NCBI GenBank assembly: GCA_037043455.1
Contig: JAWPHD010000005.1
Span: forward strand, 186,001-250,000
Reading direction: 5' to 3'
From: Cyrtodaria siliqua
Lineage: Eukaryota; Mollusca; Bivalvia; Adapedonta; Hiatellidae
DNA length: 64,000 bases
Shown piece after piece: positions 10,655 through 21,420 of this stretch. The translations under genes and the position numbers were made by a program. Position 1 is the first letter of the stretch; each line of letters starts with the position of its first letter. The notes under the pieces were generated by a model. The model did no database searches, had not been told where the DNA came from, and was given only the letters and a program-made list of their open reading frames with translations.

Positions 10655-11400
10655 ATAAAGAAAGATAAACATATCGGAAAAGGAAAGTAGCATTCAAGGA
10701 GGACAGTCAACCACAAAACACAGAAACAAACATGCAAACAAACAAACAAGAAGGAAAAGTAATAATAAAAGTAAACGACATCACAAACACAAAAGGGTTG
10801 ACAATAGGGCTACCGCCTTGGAACGGTCAGTGGCAAAGTAGGCCACTGGGGGTTTAAACCGGTTATAGGGTTTACCAAACCTCACACTTACCCTACTGTT
10901 ATCCCATTAAAACAGGACAGTGTAAATAAAGAAATCCCCGCCATGATCTAATTTCTAACCAACAAGGCAGCATCAATAGGCAATATAAGTAAACACAAAT
11001 ATGCTCGTTTAAATATAATATAAAAAAAACAATAGCCTAGAAAGCCACAATGAAGGTACTCAATGACTTGGCAGAAGCCAGAGCAACAAGAGAATAAACC
11101 ATTAAGGGCACGACAGGAAAGATCATAGACAGACATCAAACGCCACCGTCCCAATGGGCTTTAGGTAGGCGTCATCATAGGGTCCACAGCCTGTCTGGTC
11201 ATCGTACAATTAAAGAGGAAAGCATAGTGGCGAACTGTAAAAGGGTCCACCACCAAGCATGCAGTACGTTGCAAAATGATAGGGTCATAACCTCTTTTGA
11301 TAAACTTTTTAACAAGTTTAACAAAGATAGTATGAAAGTGATCATGACCAAAAATCTTACGAAGTTTATAAATCACATCACCATACAAGTCAGGTTGTGA
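10655..11400 (-). mobile_element. RT-family retroelement, 5'-truncated copy with C-terminal coding end
   Basis: On the minus strand 11161-11388 encodes YGDVIYKLRKIFGHDHFH, KKFIKRGYDPIILQRTAC and VVDPFTVRHYAFLFNCTM. From memory this matches the C-terminal end of a reverse transcriptase ORF common in bivalves, whose palm is seen in another copy at 41480-42070. The rest, down to 10655, is the 3' untranslated tail. About 690 bases are nearly identical to 28426-29115, so both are fairly recent insertions; this copy extends further 5'. RT clade unresolved. Confidence 0.75.
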
Positions 11401-12589
11401 TAGACCTTGGAAGTTGTGCTAAAATCTGATTCTGTACTATTAAAACTTGTATTCAGTTTCTTAACTATTATTAGTATCTGAGTGAGCGACGAGTTGCAAA
11501 ACAGTTGAATTTGCAATATTCAGAATAGATGGAACTTTCATCTCACAAGTATCACTTGTATTTATAACAACTTATTGTGTATACAGCCTTCTCAGAGTTT
11601 CAGTTTCGATGCAAGTGCATTTCATTTTCTCAGAATCACAATTTGCCCATATATTACTTAACACTGAAAAACAACTGCACTTGCATCGTAAGTGGCACAA
11701 TGCACTGATTCCTAATGGTTTGTATTCATTGGGGGTGTGTGGTGGGGTGGGTTAACCTCTACATCCGCGCTTGCTCTGTTTCAAAATAAACGGCAGCATC
11801 TCAATATATATGAGCGACGCTTTATTAGAATAGAATTTACGTTGGCTGACGACGAACACTTTCAGAATCTTACATTATTTTTAAACCGTTCTCCTTAAAT
11901 TAGGCTGAGCCCGAAGGCCCTTTTAAACATGCTAAAGGAAAATGACTCAACATGTGTCACATGTTCACATTTGTAGCAATGCACATTGCAGAATCAGGGT
12001 AGGCGGAGCTTAGATTTTCCATATTTGGAGGTCAAATAAATTGAACCACTTAATGAAATCACTTAATGGATATTGCAAATCTTTGTCCAATATGATGAAG
12101 ATGACAGGTCCAACATTTTGACAATCTCTCAATTCTCAGTGGATGAACAATTTGGTTGAACTAGAAGTGTAGAGAAAGTACTTGAGGAATATAAATGTCA
12201 CTTTAGAAGAATTTCTTTGTTATTATTTGTCTATATCTACCAATACACGGACTCTTGAACTTTTATATTGCAATGTACTATATGTCCACTTCACTACATC
12301 TTTGGAAGGTAACACGTTGACATGTTTTGTTATTATCTGTGTGCCGAAAAAACAAATAATATAATATAATATACTATATATATAATTATATTGGCATGAC
12401 CGATATTGAGTCACGTATCGAAAACAGGGCATTGAGCAAATAAATGGACACTCATCGGACAGATGAACGAATGAAGATTTACGGCACGTCGACACATAAA
12501 CTGGTCATACTGTGATCGAAAATATTTATTATAATTTACAGATAATAGACCCAATGATTTGTTAGAGGACGTATCCTGGTGTGAATTTC
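11401..12589. other. No gene recognised
   Basis: AT-rich sequence. Near 12465-12505 GATTTACGGCACGTCGACAC is shared with 60966-60985, a small dispersed repeat. Open frames here lack known motifs. Confidence 0.5.
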
Positions 12590-13012
12590 TTTATTTATAC
12601 AGTTTTAATCGCCCTTAGGATATGTTGTCTGCTTTTTCATTTGGTCTTTTGACTGGTACCTGTGATATGCAGGCTTCATAACCTCTGCTCCTAACTAGGT
12701 TCCATTTTGTTTATCTCGCCCATTGTTTTCTCGTTTAGGGCAAAGCATTTTGTAAGACAATTTGACCATACGTCACTGGCCATGGTACCACATCGAAGGT
12801 TCCATGTTCATCGTCAAATGCATACCATCTTCGGGATGGCTCAATATTTCGTACTATTGGCATTTGAAACATTGAGTTCTGCTCATTCCGGCGTTAGAGG
12901 GCTTGAACGGTAGCTAGCATTTGTCATTACCGTTCATGAACAGTCTCAATCAAACTGAGACTGCAATATTTTTATAGTTATCGTGTTCGACGATTTCCAA
13001 TTTTATATTTGT
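12590..13012 (+). repeat. ~390 bp dispersed repeat, copy 3
   Basis: Same landmarks as copy 1. It extends ~60 bases further left (TAGGATATGTTGTCTGCTTT), an extension shared only with copy 4. It is followed directly by a plus-strand RT-family tail. Confidence 0.75.
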
Positions 13013-13029
13013 ATACGCTTTTTTAACAT

Positions 13030-13200
13030 CATCAGTATTTTTGCAACTTACTGTTCCAAGACGGTACCCGTATTGTCGACCCTTTTATGTCTATGATGTC
13101 GCCTATATTGCTTCTATTTATTCTTGTAATTGTTTGTTTTGTGCGTGGTTTTGTTTGAATGTTTTCTGTGAATTCATTTCTGTTACCCTTTTTATTGGTA
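13030..13200 (+). mobile_element. RT-family 3' tail, diverged
   Basis: CTTACTGTTCCAAGACGGTA, GACCCTTTTATGTCTATGAT and later TTGTTTGTTTTGTGCG match the tail seen at 5925-6118 in the same orientation, with more differences. Confidence 0.55.
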
Positions 13201-13329
13201 TAACTATGCAAGTCAAACAGGAAATGAAGTATTCGCATAACATCGTCAATCAAGGTAGGCATACAAATCAAACAGGCAATGCATCCGTCACATGATAGAG
13301 TCACATATAATCCCGCGCTCTATACAAAC

Positions 13330-14330
13330 AGCAACTGCAAAGGGAAATAGAAGCAGAAGATGGGATATCACAAACCCAAATGCCTTTAAACGGTGAGTAT
13401 CAAACACAGAGCACTGAGTGCGCCAAACCTTATCGCTACATATACTCTACTGTTATTCCAATAATCTAGACAGTTGAAATCAACAGATCCCCGCAAGACT
13501 ATATCATCTAAGAAGCTAGGCAGCATTAACATCCAATATACGTTTAACACAAAGATGATCATGTATATATATATATGATTATAAAGTATAGAAGCCAGAC
13601 CAATAAGAGAATAAGCCATCAATGGAACGACAAGATAACATTGAAGACAAACATCAAACGTTAACGTCTTTTATCATAGCGTTCACAACTTTGTTCGGCC
13701 ATCACACAATTAAAGAAGAAAGCATTGTACTGTACTATCAATGGAGTTTTTGAATTATTTTTATATTTCAAAAGTAGATCAGTTATGATAATAGAGTTTT
13801 GCAATTTTTTTCCGAAGTTTATAGTTACTGATGGAGAAGCTTTTCAGTTTTACAACGGTTACGAATATTTAAGTCCTAACTCAACAACAAGCTCAGAAAA
13901 AGCATTCCCGTATAAGTGGGGGATAAATAACAATGCCTAAATGGAAATCATCTCTCTTGTCATAGGTTTTGCGTATTATTTCTCAATTTTCAATAGAGAA
14001 TAAAATTATTGTAAATCGAGAAAAAAAGCGACATTATCAAAACTATGACATTTGTTAAGATGAAGGATAGATAGTATTAACCATAGTAGAAAATAAATGT
14101 CAATGTTTAACATGACATACAGACAGATATCGAGTGGTGATAGTAAAGGCTTCGATAATCGCTGTTTGAGTATCTGGTGACGATTCAACATGAAATCTGT
14201 TTGATAGTAATGTAAAACCAATCTGCAACCATCGTGGCCATAGGCATACCAACAATTTAGTCTCTTAACGGTACTAAACGGTAGTTCTGTACATGACAAA
14301 ATAGTATCTTATAGGAAAATAAATGCTTCA
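13330..14330 (-). pseudogene. RT-family retroelement, highly decayed copy
   Basis: 13330-13735 matches the 3' part of the 10655-11400 copy (shared AGAATAAGCCATCAATGG-type sequence and ACAAACATCAAACG). Further 5' on the minus strand, 14000-14300 contains scraps resembling the palm: VGMPMAT, then YYQTDFMLN, which parallel GIPMGTN and the next helix in the copy at 41480-42070. Many shifts; no intact frame. Confidence 0.5.
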
Positions 14331-14449
14331 CGAACTTCTTGGTAAGTCCGCATAGAGTAATTAAAACACTTTAAAACGTTTATAGGTCAAACGCGTATTA
14401 TTAAAAAACAAGAAACAATTGCAATGGGTAAAACACAAAAATGATCATG

Positions 14450-14575
14450 ACTTTAATATAAACAGTCACACAGAAAATACTCAATGGCTTGCCAGAAGTC
14501 AGAGCAATGCGAGCATAAACCGTAAAGGAGACGACAAGACAACATTTAAAACCAACATTAAACAGTATTAAAGGA
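14450..14575 (-). mobile_element. RT-family tail fragment
   Basis: ACTCAATGGCTTGCCAGAAG and GAGCATAAACCGTAAAGGAG parallel the segment at 11060-11110 of the better copy. Diverged and short. Confidence 0.5.
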
Positions 14576-14584
14576 AACAGAGCT

Positions 14585-14740
14585 TTTGGTACTATATGTG
14601 TCTGCTATAGTACTAAATGTTGTTCTTTCCTGGGTAGAACCAGTACTATATATCTCCGTAAGTGTCGATTCTTACGGATGGCGAGAGGTATATAGTACTG
14701 GTTCTACCCAAGTAATGCGGGTGGTCTGCCTCCACCACAA
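14585..14740. repeat. Inverted pair of SINE tails forming a hairpin
   Basis: GGGTAGAACCAGTACTATAT at about 14632 is mirrored by ATATAGTACTGGTTCTACCC at about 14691-14710. A second small hairpin, CGTAAG...CTTACG, sits in the loop. The arms equal the SINE body at 419-570 and 43985-44145, so two SINE tails lie head to head. The right one continues into GCGGGTGGTCTGCC. Confidence 0.7.
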
Positions 14741-14894
14741 AAATCGACCGTCATATATAACTTTACATGTGTTGAAAAGGACGTAAAACACCATACAAAC
14801 AAATCTTTTAAAACAATAACTATACTTATCCTACATGGTTTTCAAGTGTGACAACACTATAAGTTGAGCATATTGTTTGAAGTAGACACCGTCG

Positions 14895-14945
14895 TGATAT
14901 GACTGGATTTTTTAAAGCGACGTTAAACCCCAAACAAATATACAT
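14895..14945 (+). repeat. Dispersed tail motif
   Basis: AAAGCGACGTTAAACCCCAA followed by an ACAAATA stretch looks like the terminal part of molluscan SINE/LINE tails, from memory. No other copy is clear in this window. Confidence 0.35.
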
Positions 14946-15174
14946 ATATAAATTACCAATATCCTTTCAACTTCTGATATTAACCATGCTTGTGCAGTAT
15001 GGCGGCAGTAAAACGTGTCCCCGCGCTTGCAGTCAGAACTGTTATTCATTCGATCTTTGGAGATTGCTGAGCCCGATACTTATATTTAGTTATCAGTGGT
15101 ACATTTTCAATTGTTTTTGTTTTCTTACTTAATTTTCGATTCGGTAGTGTCACTACTCCGGCCGATAAAAGGCT

Positions 15175-15545
15175 CTGGGTATTGTTTAACCACTCATAGG
15201 ATATATTTTCTGCTTTTTTAATTTAGTCTTTTGGCTGTTACTTGTGATACGCATGCTTCGTAAACGCTGCTCCCAACTAAATTCCATTTTGTTTATTTCG
15301 CTGTTCGGTGCATAGTATTTGGTAAGATACTGGGACCATACGCCGCTGGACATGGGGGAAGAAAATATCCCTATGTCTACCGCCATATGAATATTGAGTT
15401 CTGCTCAACACGGGGCTAGAGGGCATGAGCGGTAGCTGGCATATTTCACTACCGTTCAGGAACAGTCTCAATCAAACGAGACTGCAATATTTCGTATATG
15501 TCGTGTTCGGCCGTTTCCAAAGGTTCACTCTCATACTCTTTTTCT
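15175..15545 (+). repeat. ~390 bp dispersed repeat, copy 4
   Basis: Same landmarks as copy 1: CCAACTAAATTCCATTTTG, CTGGGACCATACGCCGCTGG, ATTGAGTTCTGCTCAACACG, and AGTCTCAATCAAACGAGACT as a hairpin. The middle ~80 bases (the GTCATATGCATACC part) are mostly deleted. Confidence 0.75.
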
Positions 15546-16970
15546 GATATTAACCACCCGTACTGTCAAAGTATATTATTCTTTGTATAGGATGACAATG
15601 AATAGATAGTTGAAAACGTCAACTGGCCAGTCCTATAATTAAGCTGGTATACACGTTGCTTAATATAATGGAATTTCAAAGGAGACTACCCCTATAGGAT
15701 TTCTAATTAATTTCTATATCTATGCTTATGCATTACCATTTGTTTACTAAATAAACTTGTGATAATGTTGAACTATTTATGACTCAGCGCAAAATAAGAC
15801 AATAATGTTTTTCATTAGTTTTTAACTGCGGAGGGTCTATATATATATTATTTCCACACAAAATAAAGAGAACAATGGTTGGTTTGATTACACAAACAAC
15901 TTAAATCATGAAAGGGATGGTAACGTTGTTTTTTTCTTGTCGAACCCTTAATGATTTATTCTCGTGTTTCTCTGGCATCTGCCAAGACAGTGACTACTTG
16001 ATGTGTGGCTTTTTTTTACCTTTGTTATGTTACTATATACAGTCATGATCAGCTGTATGTTATATTACCTAACATTTCTGCCTAGAATTGTTAGTGGATA
16101 TAGCCTGATGGGGATTTATATATTATACTGAATCAATTGATCGGTTAAAGGCGAGGTTTAGTGCCCCCTAGAGCATGTTTCAATCCCCAGCTTTTGTAAC
16201 ATCGTACAATTTATCATCATTATCATTAACCCTTAACCCGCTAAGTACGACTATAACAGCCATTGTGTCCATTTTAAACCCAGATCAGCCTGCGAGTAAC
16301 TTTTTCACATCAATGGAATGGTCTTAATGCAAAGAAAGAACAGTCCATTATATATATGTAGCGGGGTAAGGACAAAAAAGTCCTGTCATCAACGACGTTG
16401 GCTAGTTTCGTCTATTTATAATCGCCTTTTAGCCGACTTTAAAAAGAAATCCGATTTGTAGAATGGTAATTATTTATTATGAGCTGTTTATAGTTAAAAC
16501 GTATATGACTTGGATCCGGATATTTTATAATCAAATTATTTGAACGAAATATCTCAGCAAACAAAAAAAATGTATAAGGACAAAGATGTTGCAATTCATC
16601 AACAGGAGTCAGATACTTATTAGAATCTATGACCCTGAGTCCTCAGGTTTTCCTTTATATTTAAACAGAGCAAATGTTACTATTTATTTTGAGATTCTAT
16701 TGGTACAGTACTGTTAACATGGTTAAATACAAAATAAAATATTTCATAAAAAAACATTAATTACAACATAAACTGCTATATCAGACCTCCAGCGTGATAT
16801 GTGAGATGGATACACCGTATATACGTTTATATCACAGTTGTATACCTCTGAAAGGTTATTATTAAAATAAGTATTTTAAAAAGGAAAGAATATCTTAATT
16901 GAAAACAATCTGAAATATATGCATTACCTGGTCCCGCCTTAATTCCATTAAGCGATGGGAATGCTTATAT
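15546..16970. other. AT-rich DNA, no feature recognised
   Basis: Long AT-rich stretch. No coding similarity, tRNA fold or clear repeat seen. Confidence 0.5.
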
Positions 16971-17065
16971 TAGCAGGATTTTATAACGGATATTTTCGCT
17001 ACTTGGAGAAGGGGTTGGATGGGGTATGAAAGTTAATACTCGGACCACGTAATGTATAAAACTAG
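16971..17065. mobile_element. Small inverted-repeat element, internally deleted copy
   Basis: GGATTTTATAACGGATATTT is followed at once by CGCTACTTGGAGAAGGGGTTG and GGGTATGAAAGTTAATACTC. In the longer copy at 22927-23165 these two blocks are separated by ~140 bases. This is therefore a deletion derivative. Confidence 0.6.
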
Positions 17066-17099
17066 GTATAAACAGGAATTATATCTTTTATATTACACA

Positions 17100-17960
17100 G
17101 TCAACCGGAAACACAAATTAAAACAAACACCAATTACAATGATAATAAGAAGAAAGGCACGTGACATCACAAATAAAGAGGCCGAGCCTTAGAACGGTAA
17201 GTGGCAAAATGGCTGCTGGGGTTTAAACCAGGTTCTAGGATGCACACAACTTCACTTATACACTATTGTAATCCCAATAAAACGAAACAATGCAAAAACA
17301 TAAGTCTCCACCAGGCTATATTCTCTAACAAACATGGCAGCATTAATCTGCTAATAGTCAACAATATAAGCCTTACACATAGATAATCATGTATATATGA
17401 CTATAAAAACCAAAGCCTAGACAGCCCACAGTGCAAGTATTCATGGGAATATGTATCTAATTCCATCCTCATATGCCTGAATTATAGCAATATTGAATGA
17501 ATAGACCTGTTATGCACTACTTTGACAATAAAAACTTCCATTATTGTTGAAAACAATCCAAGAAGTGCCACACTTTGCCCAGAATGCATAGTCATCCGGG
17601 CCGTTTTCAGCCAGCTACTGTCACCCGAACATAAACATCTCAAACGGTGTCACAGTATATTTTGCAAGGAGTTGAATGAAAATATGGGTTTTCCCAGATT
17701 CTTCCCAGATAGACATTCAGTGCAGAAATATTTTAATTAACCCAAAAGTTAGCCCAGTTAATGTCCTAATTGAAATGACTTTTATTTGAAAAAAAAAATA
17801 TGTTGTCACCAGGGCATTCACACCATTTTGAATGTACATTTACTGCTGCCGGTGTCATATCCCATTTCAGAAAAAACAACTTCCTGTAGCATTTGGATTC
17901 ATATTCCCTTCAATGATTTGACAAAAGCCAGAGCAACAAGAGAACAAACCATTAAGTCAA
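17100..17960 (-). mobile_element. RT-family 3' tail copy, split by a TIR element
   Basis: 17100-17440 follows the family tail (CAGTCAACCGGAAACACAAA, GAACGGTAAGTGGCAAAATG, AAACCAGGTTCTAGGATGCA). After a 464-base interruption, 17909-17960 resumes the same consensus (TTTGACAAAAGCCAGAGCAA, GAGAACAAACCATTAAG). The coding direction is minus. Confidence 0.7.
17445..17908. mobile_element. TIR element inserted in an RT-family tail
   Basis: GGGAATATGTATC at the left and GATTCATATTCCC at the right form a 13 bp inverted repeat with one mismatch. The flanks TTCAT and TTCAA suggest a ~4 bp target duplication. The host repeat consensus continues on either side, which defines the boundaries well. No transposase is encoded. 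Confidence 0.6.
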
Positions 17961-17978
17961 TATGAACGTATTTTTGCT

Positions 17979-18063
17979 CTGCATTTGTCGTCTTTTCGTC
18001 CTGTCGTCTTTTCGTTCTGTTCTTTTTTCGGGGGCGAAATAACGAAAAGACGACAAATGGCAG
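17979..18063. repeat. Inverted repeat, ~20 bp arms
   Basis: CTGCATTTGTCGTCTTTTCG at 17979 is mirrored by CGAAAAGACGACAAATGGCAG at 18043-18063 with one extra base. The loop repeats GTCGTCTTTTCGT once more. Possibly a foldback element core. Confidence 0.65.
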
Positions 18064-18375
18064 AAATCAGGCACCATACTGTGGGAACGCCAGAAACTAA
18101 TTATTCAGCTTTTTTTGATCATTTTGATACTCCGCGACAGGGATTATTTTGTTAGAGTTGCCGGACTATTTCATTAAACAAATCACAAAACGCCGCCATT
18201 TTTTTTGTAAAAAGGTCGATTCAGATCGCAGTAATCAATTTTACGCGTACCTAGTTTACAGGAGCGAACACTTTTTGTAAATTACGTCATCAATACGTAG
18301 AATGTGTTAACACGTTGGTAAACGTTGAATCCACTGAGTTTTGATAGCGATATCTGATGCAGGGTGTTCACGCTG

Positions 18376-18542
18376 GGATAAACCACAGGAATCGGACATA
18401 TTGTAAACGCATGTAATAAATAACATTGACTATCCACTACTAGTATATTAAAATATATTTTTATGAAATTATATACAAACGTGGACCTACATATGGGGAT
18501 AAAGTACTGTGTTTACAATACGTCCGATTCCTATGGATAAAC
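18376..18542. repeat. Inverted repeat, ~32 bp arms
   Basis: 18376-18408 (GGATAAACCACAGGAATCGG onward) is the reverse complement, with a few mismatches, of 18511-18542 (GTTTACAATACGTCCGATTC onward). The spacer is ~100 bases. No coding content. Confidence 0.65.
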
Positions 18543-18554
18543 AATTGGACATAT

Positions 18555-18624
18555 GTATACATACACAGGTTAACGTAATGAAGGAAACAGTTGACTGTGT
18601 TAGAACTCTGCAGGAAAATAACAC
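18555..18624 (+). other. Candidate first exon of a spliced transcript (3' edge only)
   Basis: GGAAAATAACAC at the end is followed by GTGAGT, a perfect donor match, at 18625. The 5' edge is not visible and the start given is arbitrary. It is linked to 20100-20215 and 21329-21420 only by order and strand. Could be chance. Confidence 0.25.
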
Positions 18625-18841
18625 GTGAGTTCAAATGAGTACATGTACAACTCTTTTTTCGTTTGTTTATGCATTGTTTTCTTGAAATTTGCCAAGCACA
18701 TAGATGGTGTTAATGTTGACAAACTGTTTAAATAGTAAACAGAACTGGATCAGCCGTGACAGTTGTTTATTTCATTGAATTATTCATTTGATTCCTCTCT
18801 CAGAATCATTCTTGTTTGTAACAAGACCTGTAGCCATAGAC

Positions 18842-19043
18842 CTGAGGCCCTCCCAGGGGTGGTCCATGTTCCCTTGTTCCTGACAATACGACCCGGTGAT
18901 CCCCAAAACATTTTGCTTTGTTCCCCAAAAATATGTTTCCAATGTACCTCAAAAATATTACCAATAATATACAATGTTCCATTGTTTCCCAAAACGAAAT
19001 GGTCATGTTCCCTTGTTCCCCAAAACCGCTGGGAGACCCTCAG
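18842..19043. mobile_element. Short TIR element (MITE-like)
   Basis: CTGAGGCCCTCCCAGGGGT at the left and ACCGCTGGGAGACCCTCAG at the right are inverted with 16 of 19 bases matching. The inside is low-complexity, with repeated TTCCC/TTGTTCCCCAAAA words, which makes the open frames through it meaningless. Confidence 0.5.
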
Positions 19044-19593
19044 CCCTGAACCCTGTGAAGTGGTACACCTTATGGTATGCCTGTAATGGCCAGTGTCAAA
19101 CCCCACATAATTATGCTGCCTGGCCATGGGACATAGCAATTCCTAAACCACATCCCTGCCACCCCCTTCTCTACATTTACCCACAGGCAGCTGACGCATA
19201 CTCTCCCCATGGACTTTTTACCCTTCTTTGCAGCGGCCTGTAAAAGGCCCATTCCCCACTCTCATTTCTTTTCAAATCATGCAGACTTCCCCACTTTTTA
19301 AACTTACCTTGGAAATTGCATTCCCCATTCATGGATTCCACCCCCAATTAAGAGAAAAATGCCCCTTCCCCAAAACTGGTAAAAAGGCCCTGCTGCCCCC
19401 ACCACTATCCCCAACCCACTTCCCCTCTCTTCGACGTCCCTCCCGCATATTTTCTCTACAACCCTACTTAAAATATGTTCAATGAAATGCTAAATACTGC
19501 AACAACTGGTTTTCAGTTAAAAACAAAATATACTCTACATCCCAGTTCTATTTTATGTGATTGACTCCGCTAAAGTGATCTGTGTACCATGAA

Positions 19594-19962
19594 CAGGGCT
19601 TTTTTACCTGATGTAACACATGTAACAGAGACGTTTAAAAGGCCTCTTTCCCAATTGAGAACTTGTCTGTATTTTCCCCAATTGTGGCAGACATTTTTGC
19701 CAATCAGAAAGCAGCAGTGTCTCAAAATGTGAGAAAAAGCATTGATTCCGCAATGTGTTTTTGTCTGTGGAGTCAGTTCTGACTGAGAAACAGTAATTAT
19801 AATAACTGTTGGCTGAAAATATAAATAAAGCACAGTACTGTATTGTCATATTTACTTAGTTGGTAAAATCTTACATCTTTCCCAAAATGAGAAATGAGCT
19901 CGTATTTTTTTCCCAAATGAACAGGCCTGGGCCTCTTCCCAATTTTGTGGAAAAAAGCCCTG
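19594..19962. mobile_element. hAT-like MITE
   Basis: Left end CAGGGCTTTTTTACC and right end GGAAAAAAGCCCTG are terminal inverted repeats beginning CAGGG, the usual start for many hAT-type elements. The flanks share ATGAA but not a clean 8 bp duplication. No transposase. The inside has TTCCCAATTG-type words at both ends. Confidence 0.55.
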
Positions 19963-20099
19963 ATGAACACATTTTCTAAGTAACAGTACATAGAAATAAG
20001 AATTGAATACATAGATCTATCTAATTATTATTTAATTTCAGCGAAATGTTCAGATTTGGCAATTGCGTTTATACACTGTTTCATTATTTCTTTTCATAG

Positions 20100-20215
20100 G
20101 GAGACATCAGACATGATGCCTGCATCTTACATATTCTGATCTGAAATGCGACTCTTGGTTGGATGAGGTGAGGTTGGAGGAGCTCACAAAAACAAGATGG
20201 ATTTCAAAGAGGTTT
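20100..20215 (+). other. Candidate internal exon with start codon
   Basis: A pyrimidine-rich tract (TTTCATTATTTCTTTTCATAG) ends at 20099 and GTAAGC begins at 20216, giving a 116-base exon. Near its end ACAAGATGG (ATG at 20197) is a good initiation context, with an in-frame stop upstream. The frame reads MDFKEV and continues across the proposed junction. No protein family recognised; a non-coding transcript is equally possible. Confidence 0.3.
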
Positions 20216-21328
20216 GTAAGCAGAACTTATTTGTATGGTGGGGAAGCATTTAACATCAGTGCCAAAAATATAAAAAAATAATAATAATTAGATATATCTA
20301 GTTAAAACACCTGGAAACCTTACCTTGAAAGGTGGAACTGAGAGACAATATTAAAGCGTGAAAAGAATCATAAACAATACATACGTTCTCAGTATTAAAA
20401 AACAACAACATTTGGTAATCTTTTTTAGTAAATTTTGTATTGACTAAGACTAAATTAAATATACAGATCTGTGTTTACTGTATTAAACCAGACCAACTCC
20501 CTTAATACACTGCTGATTCCTCTTTTTATTGGGAATACAATAATAATCAGTTATTCTGGTGTAACATGCATTAAAATTTAAATGCCATGTTGTCATTCAT
20601 ATCTTGACCCAAATTAAAAATGAATAACTTACATTCTCATCGCAAATGACACTTAGCTGCCAAAAAAATCCACAGAAAAATTGGGGTCATGTATCTTCTA
20701 TGAAAGAACTTGTCTTATGAATGAATGGTCCCTTTAAAAAACATAAACACTGAGATGCCATAATATTGTATTCATACACTCATTTCCATATAAGCAAACT
20801 AAATTAAAAACTCACAATTTTAACATGACAATGATTGAAAAATGTAACAAATAGATCGACAATGTGACATAAACCAAAAATAGCACGTTAAATTAGTGAA
20901 AATGCCTTTTTTTACAAAAGAAATGAGAATTATTTATTGACGCCGTTATGCGATACCCCAGGCCGACACTTCCTGTGTTGCATTTGGTGTGCTACACCTT
21001 CTGAGGTAAAAACAAATATAATCTGTTTTAATATGTTTAAGCCTGCAGCCAGCCAGATTTTTCTTTATTTAATGTTCTTGTGGTCTAAATATAATTCATG
21101 GAGTAAAAAAATGATAAGTAAATATTTGATACCAAATAAATATACTGGCCCACTTTTATTGACAATGATATGTAAACATAGGTTTAATTTTTATTTTATT
21201 TGACCTGTATAGGTTCTATATGAAATACATAGTTTGTATATTATTAAAAGTGATCAAGTTTTAGTATTTCATGTACAGCAGATATTTAAGTTGTAATACT
21301 CAGTGTTTGCATTTTCTTTATTTTTCAG
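20216..21328. other. No gene recognised
   Basis: AT-rich; would be intron 2 of the candidate transcript. Nothing else seen. Confidence 0.45.
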
Positions 21329-21420
21329 ACAAGATGCTGCCATTTTCACAAATCACAAGGTTAGGGTATACAACTGTAATGGATCCAAGTATTGAACAAT
21401 AAATTGAATGGATTATCTTG
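21329..21420 (+). other. Candidate last exon with polyadenylation signal
   Basis: TTTTCTTTATTTTTCAG ends at 21328. Joined to the previous exon, the frame begun at 20197 stays open through this exon and stops at TAA (21400-21402), giving about 30 residues. AATAAA at 21398-21403 overlaps the stop. A frame this short could be open by chance; the coincidence of acceptor, open frame and polyadenylation signal is the only support. Confidence 0.3.

Noticed and set aside
18763..19243. Overlapping frames of 85-119 codons on both strands
   Set aside because: Low-complexity CCC/TTCCC-rich sequence inside and beside a MITE; frames on both strands over the same bases and no family match.
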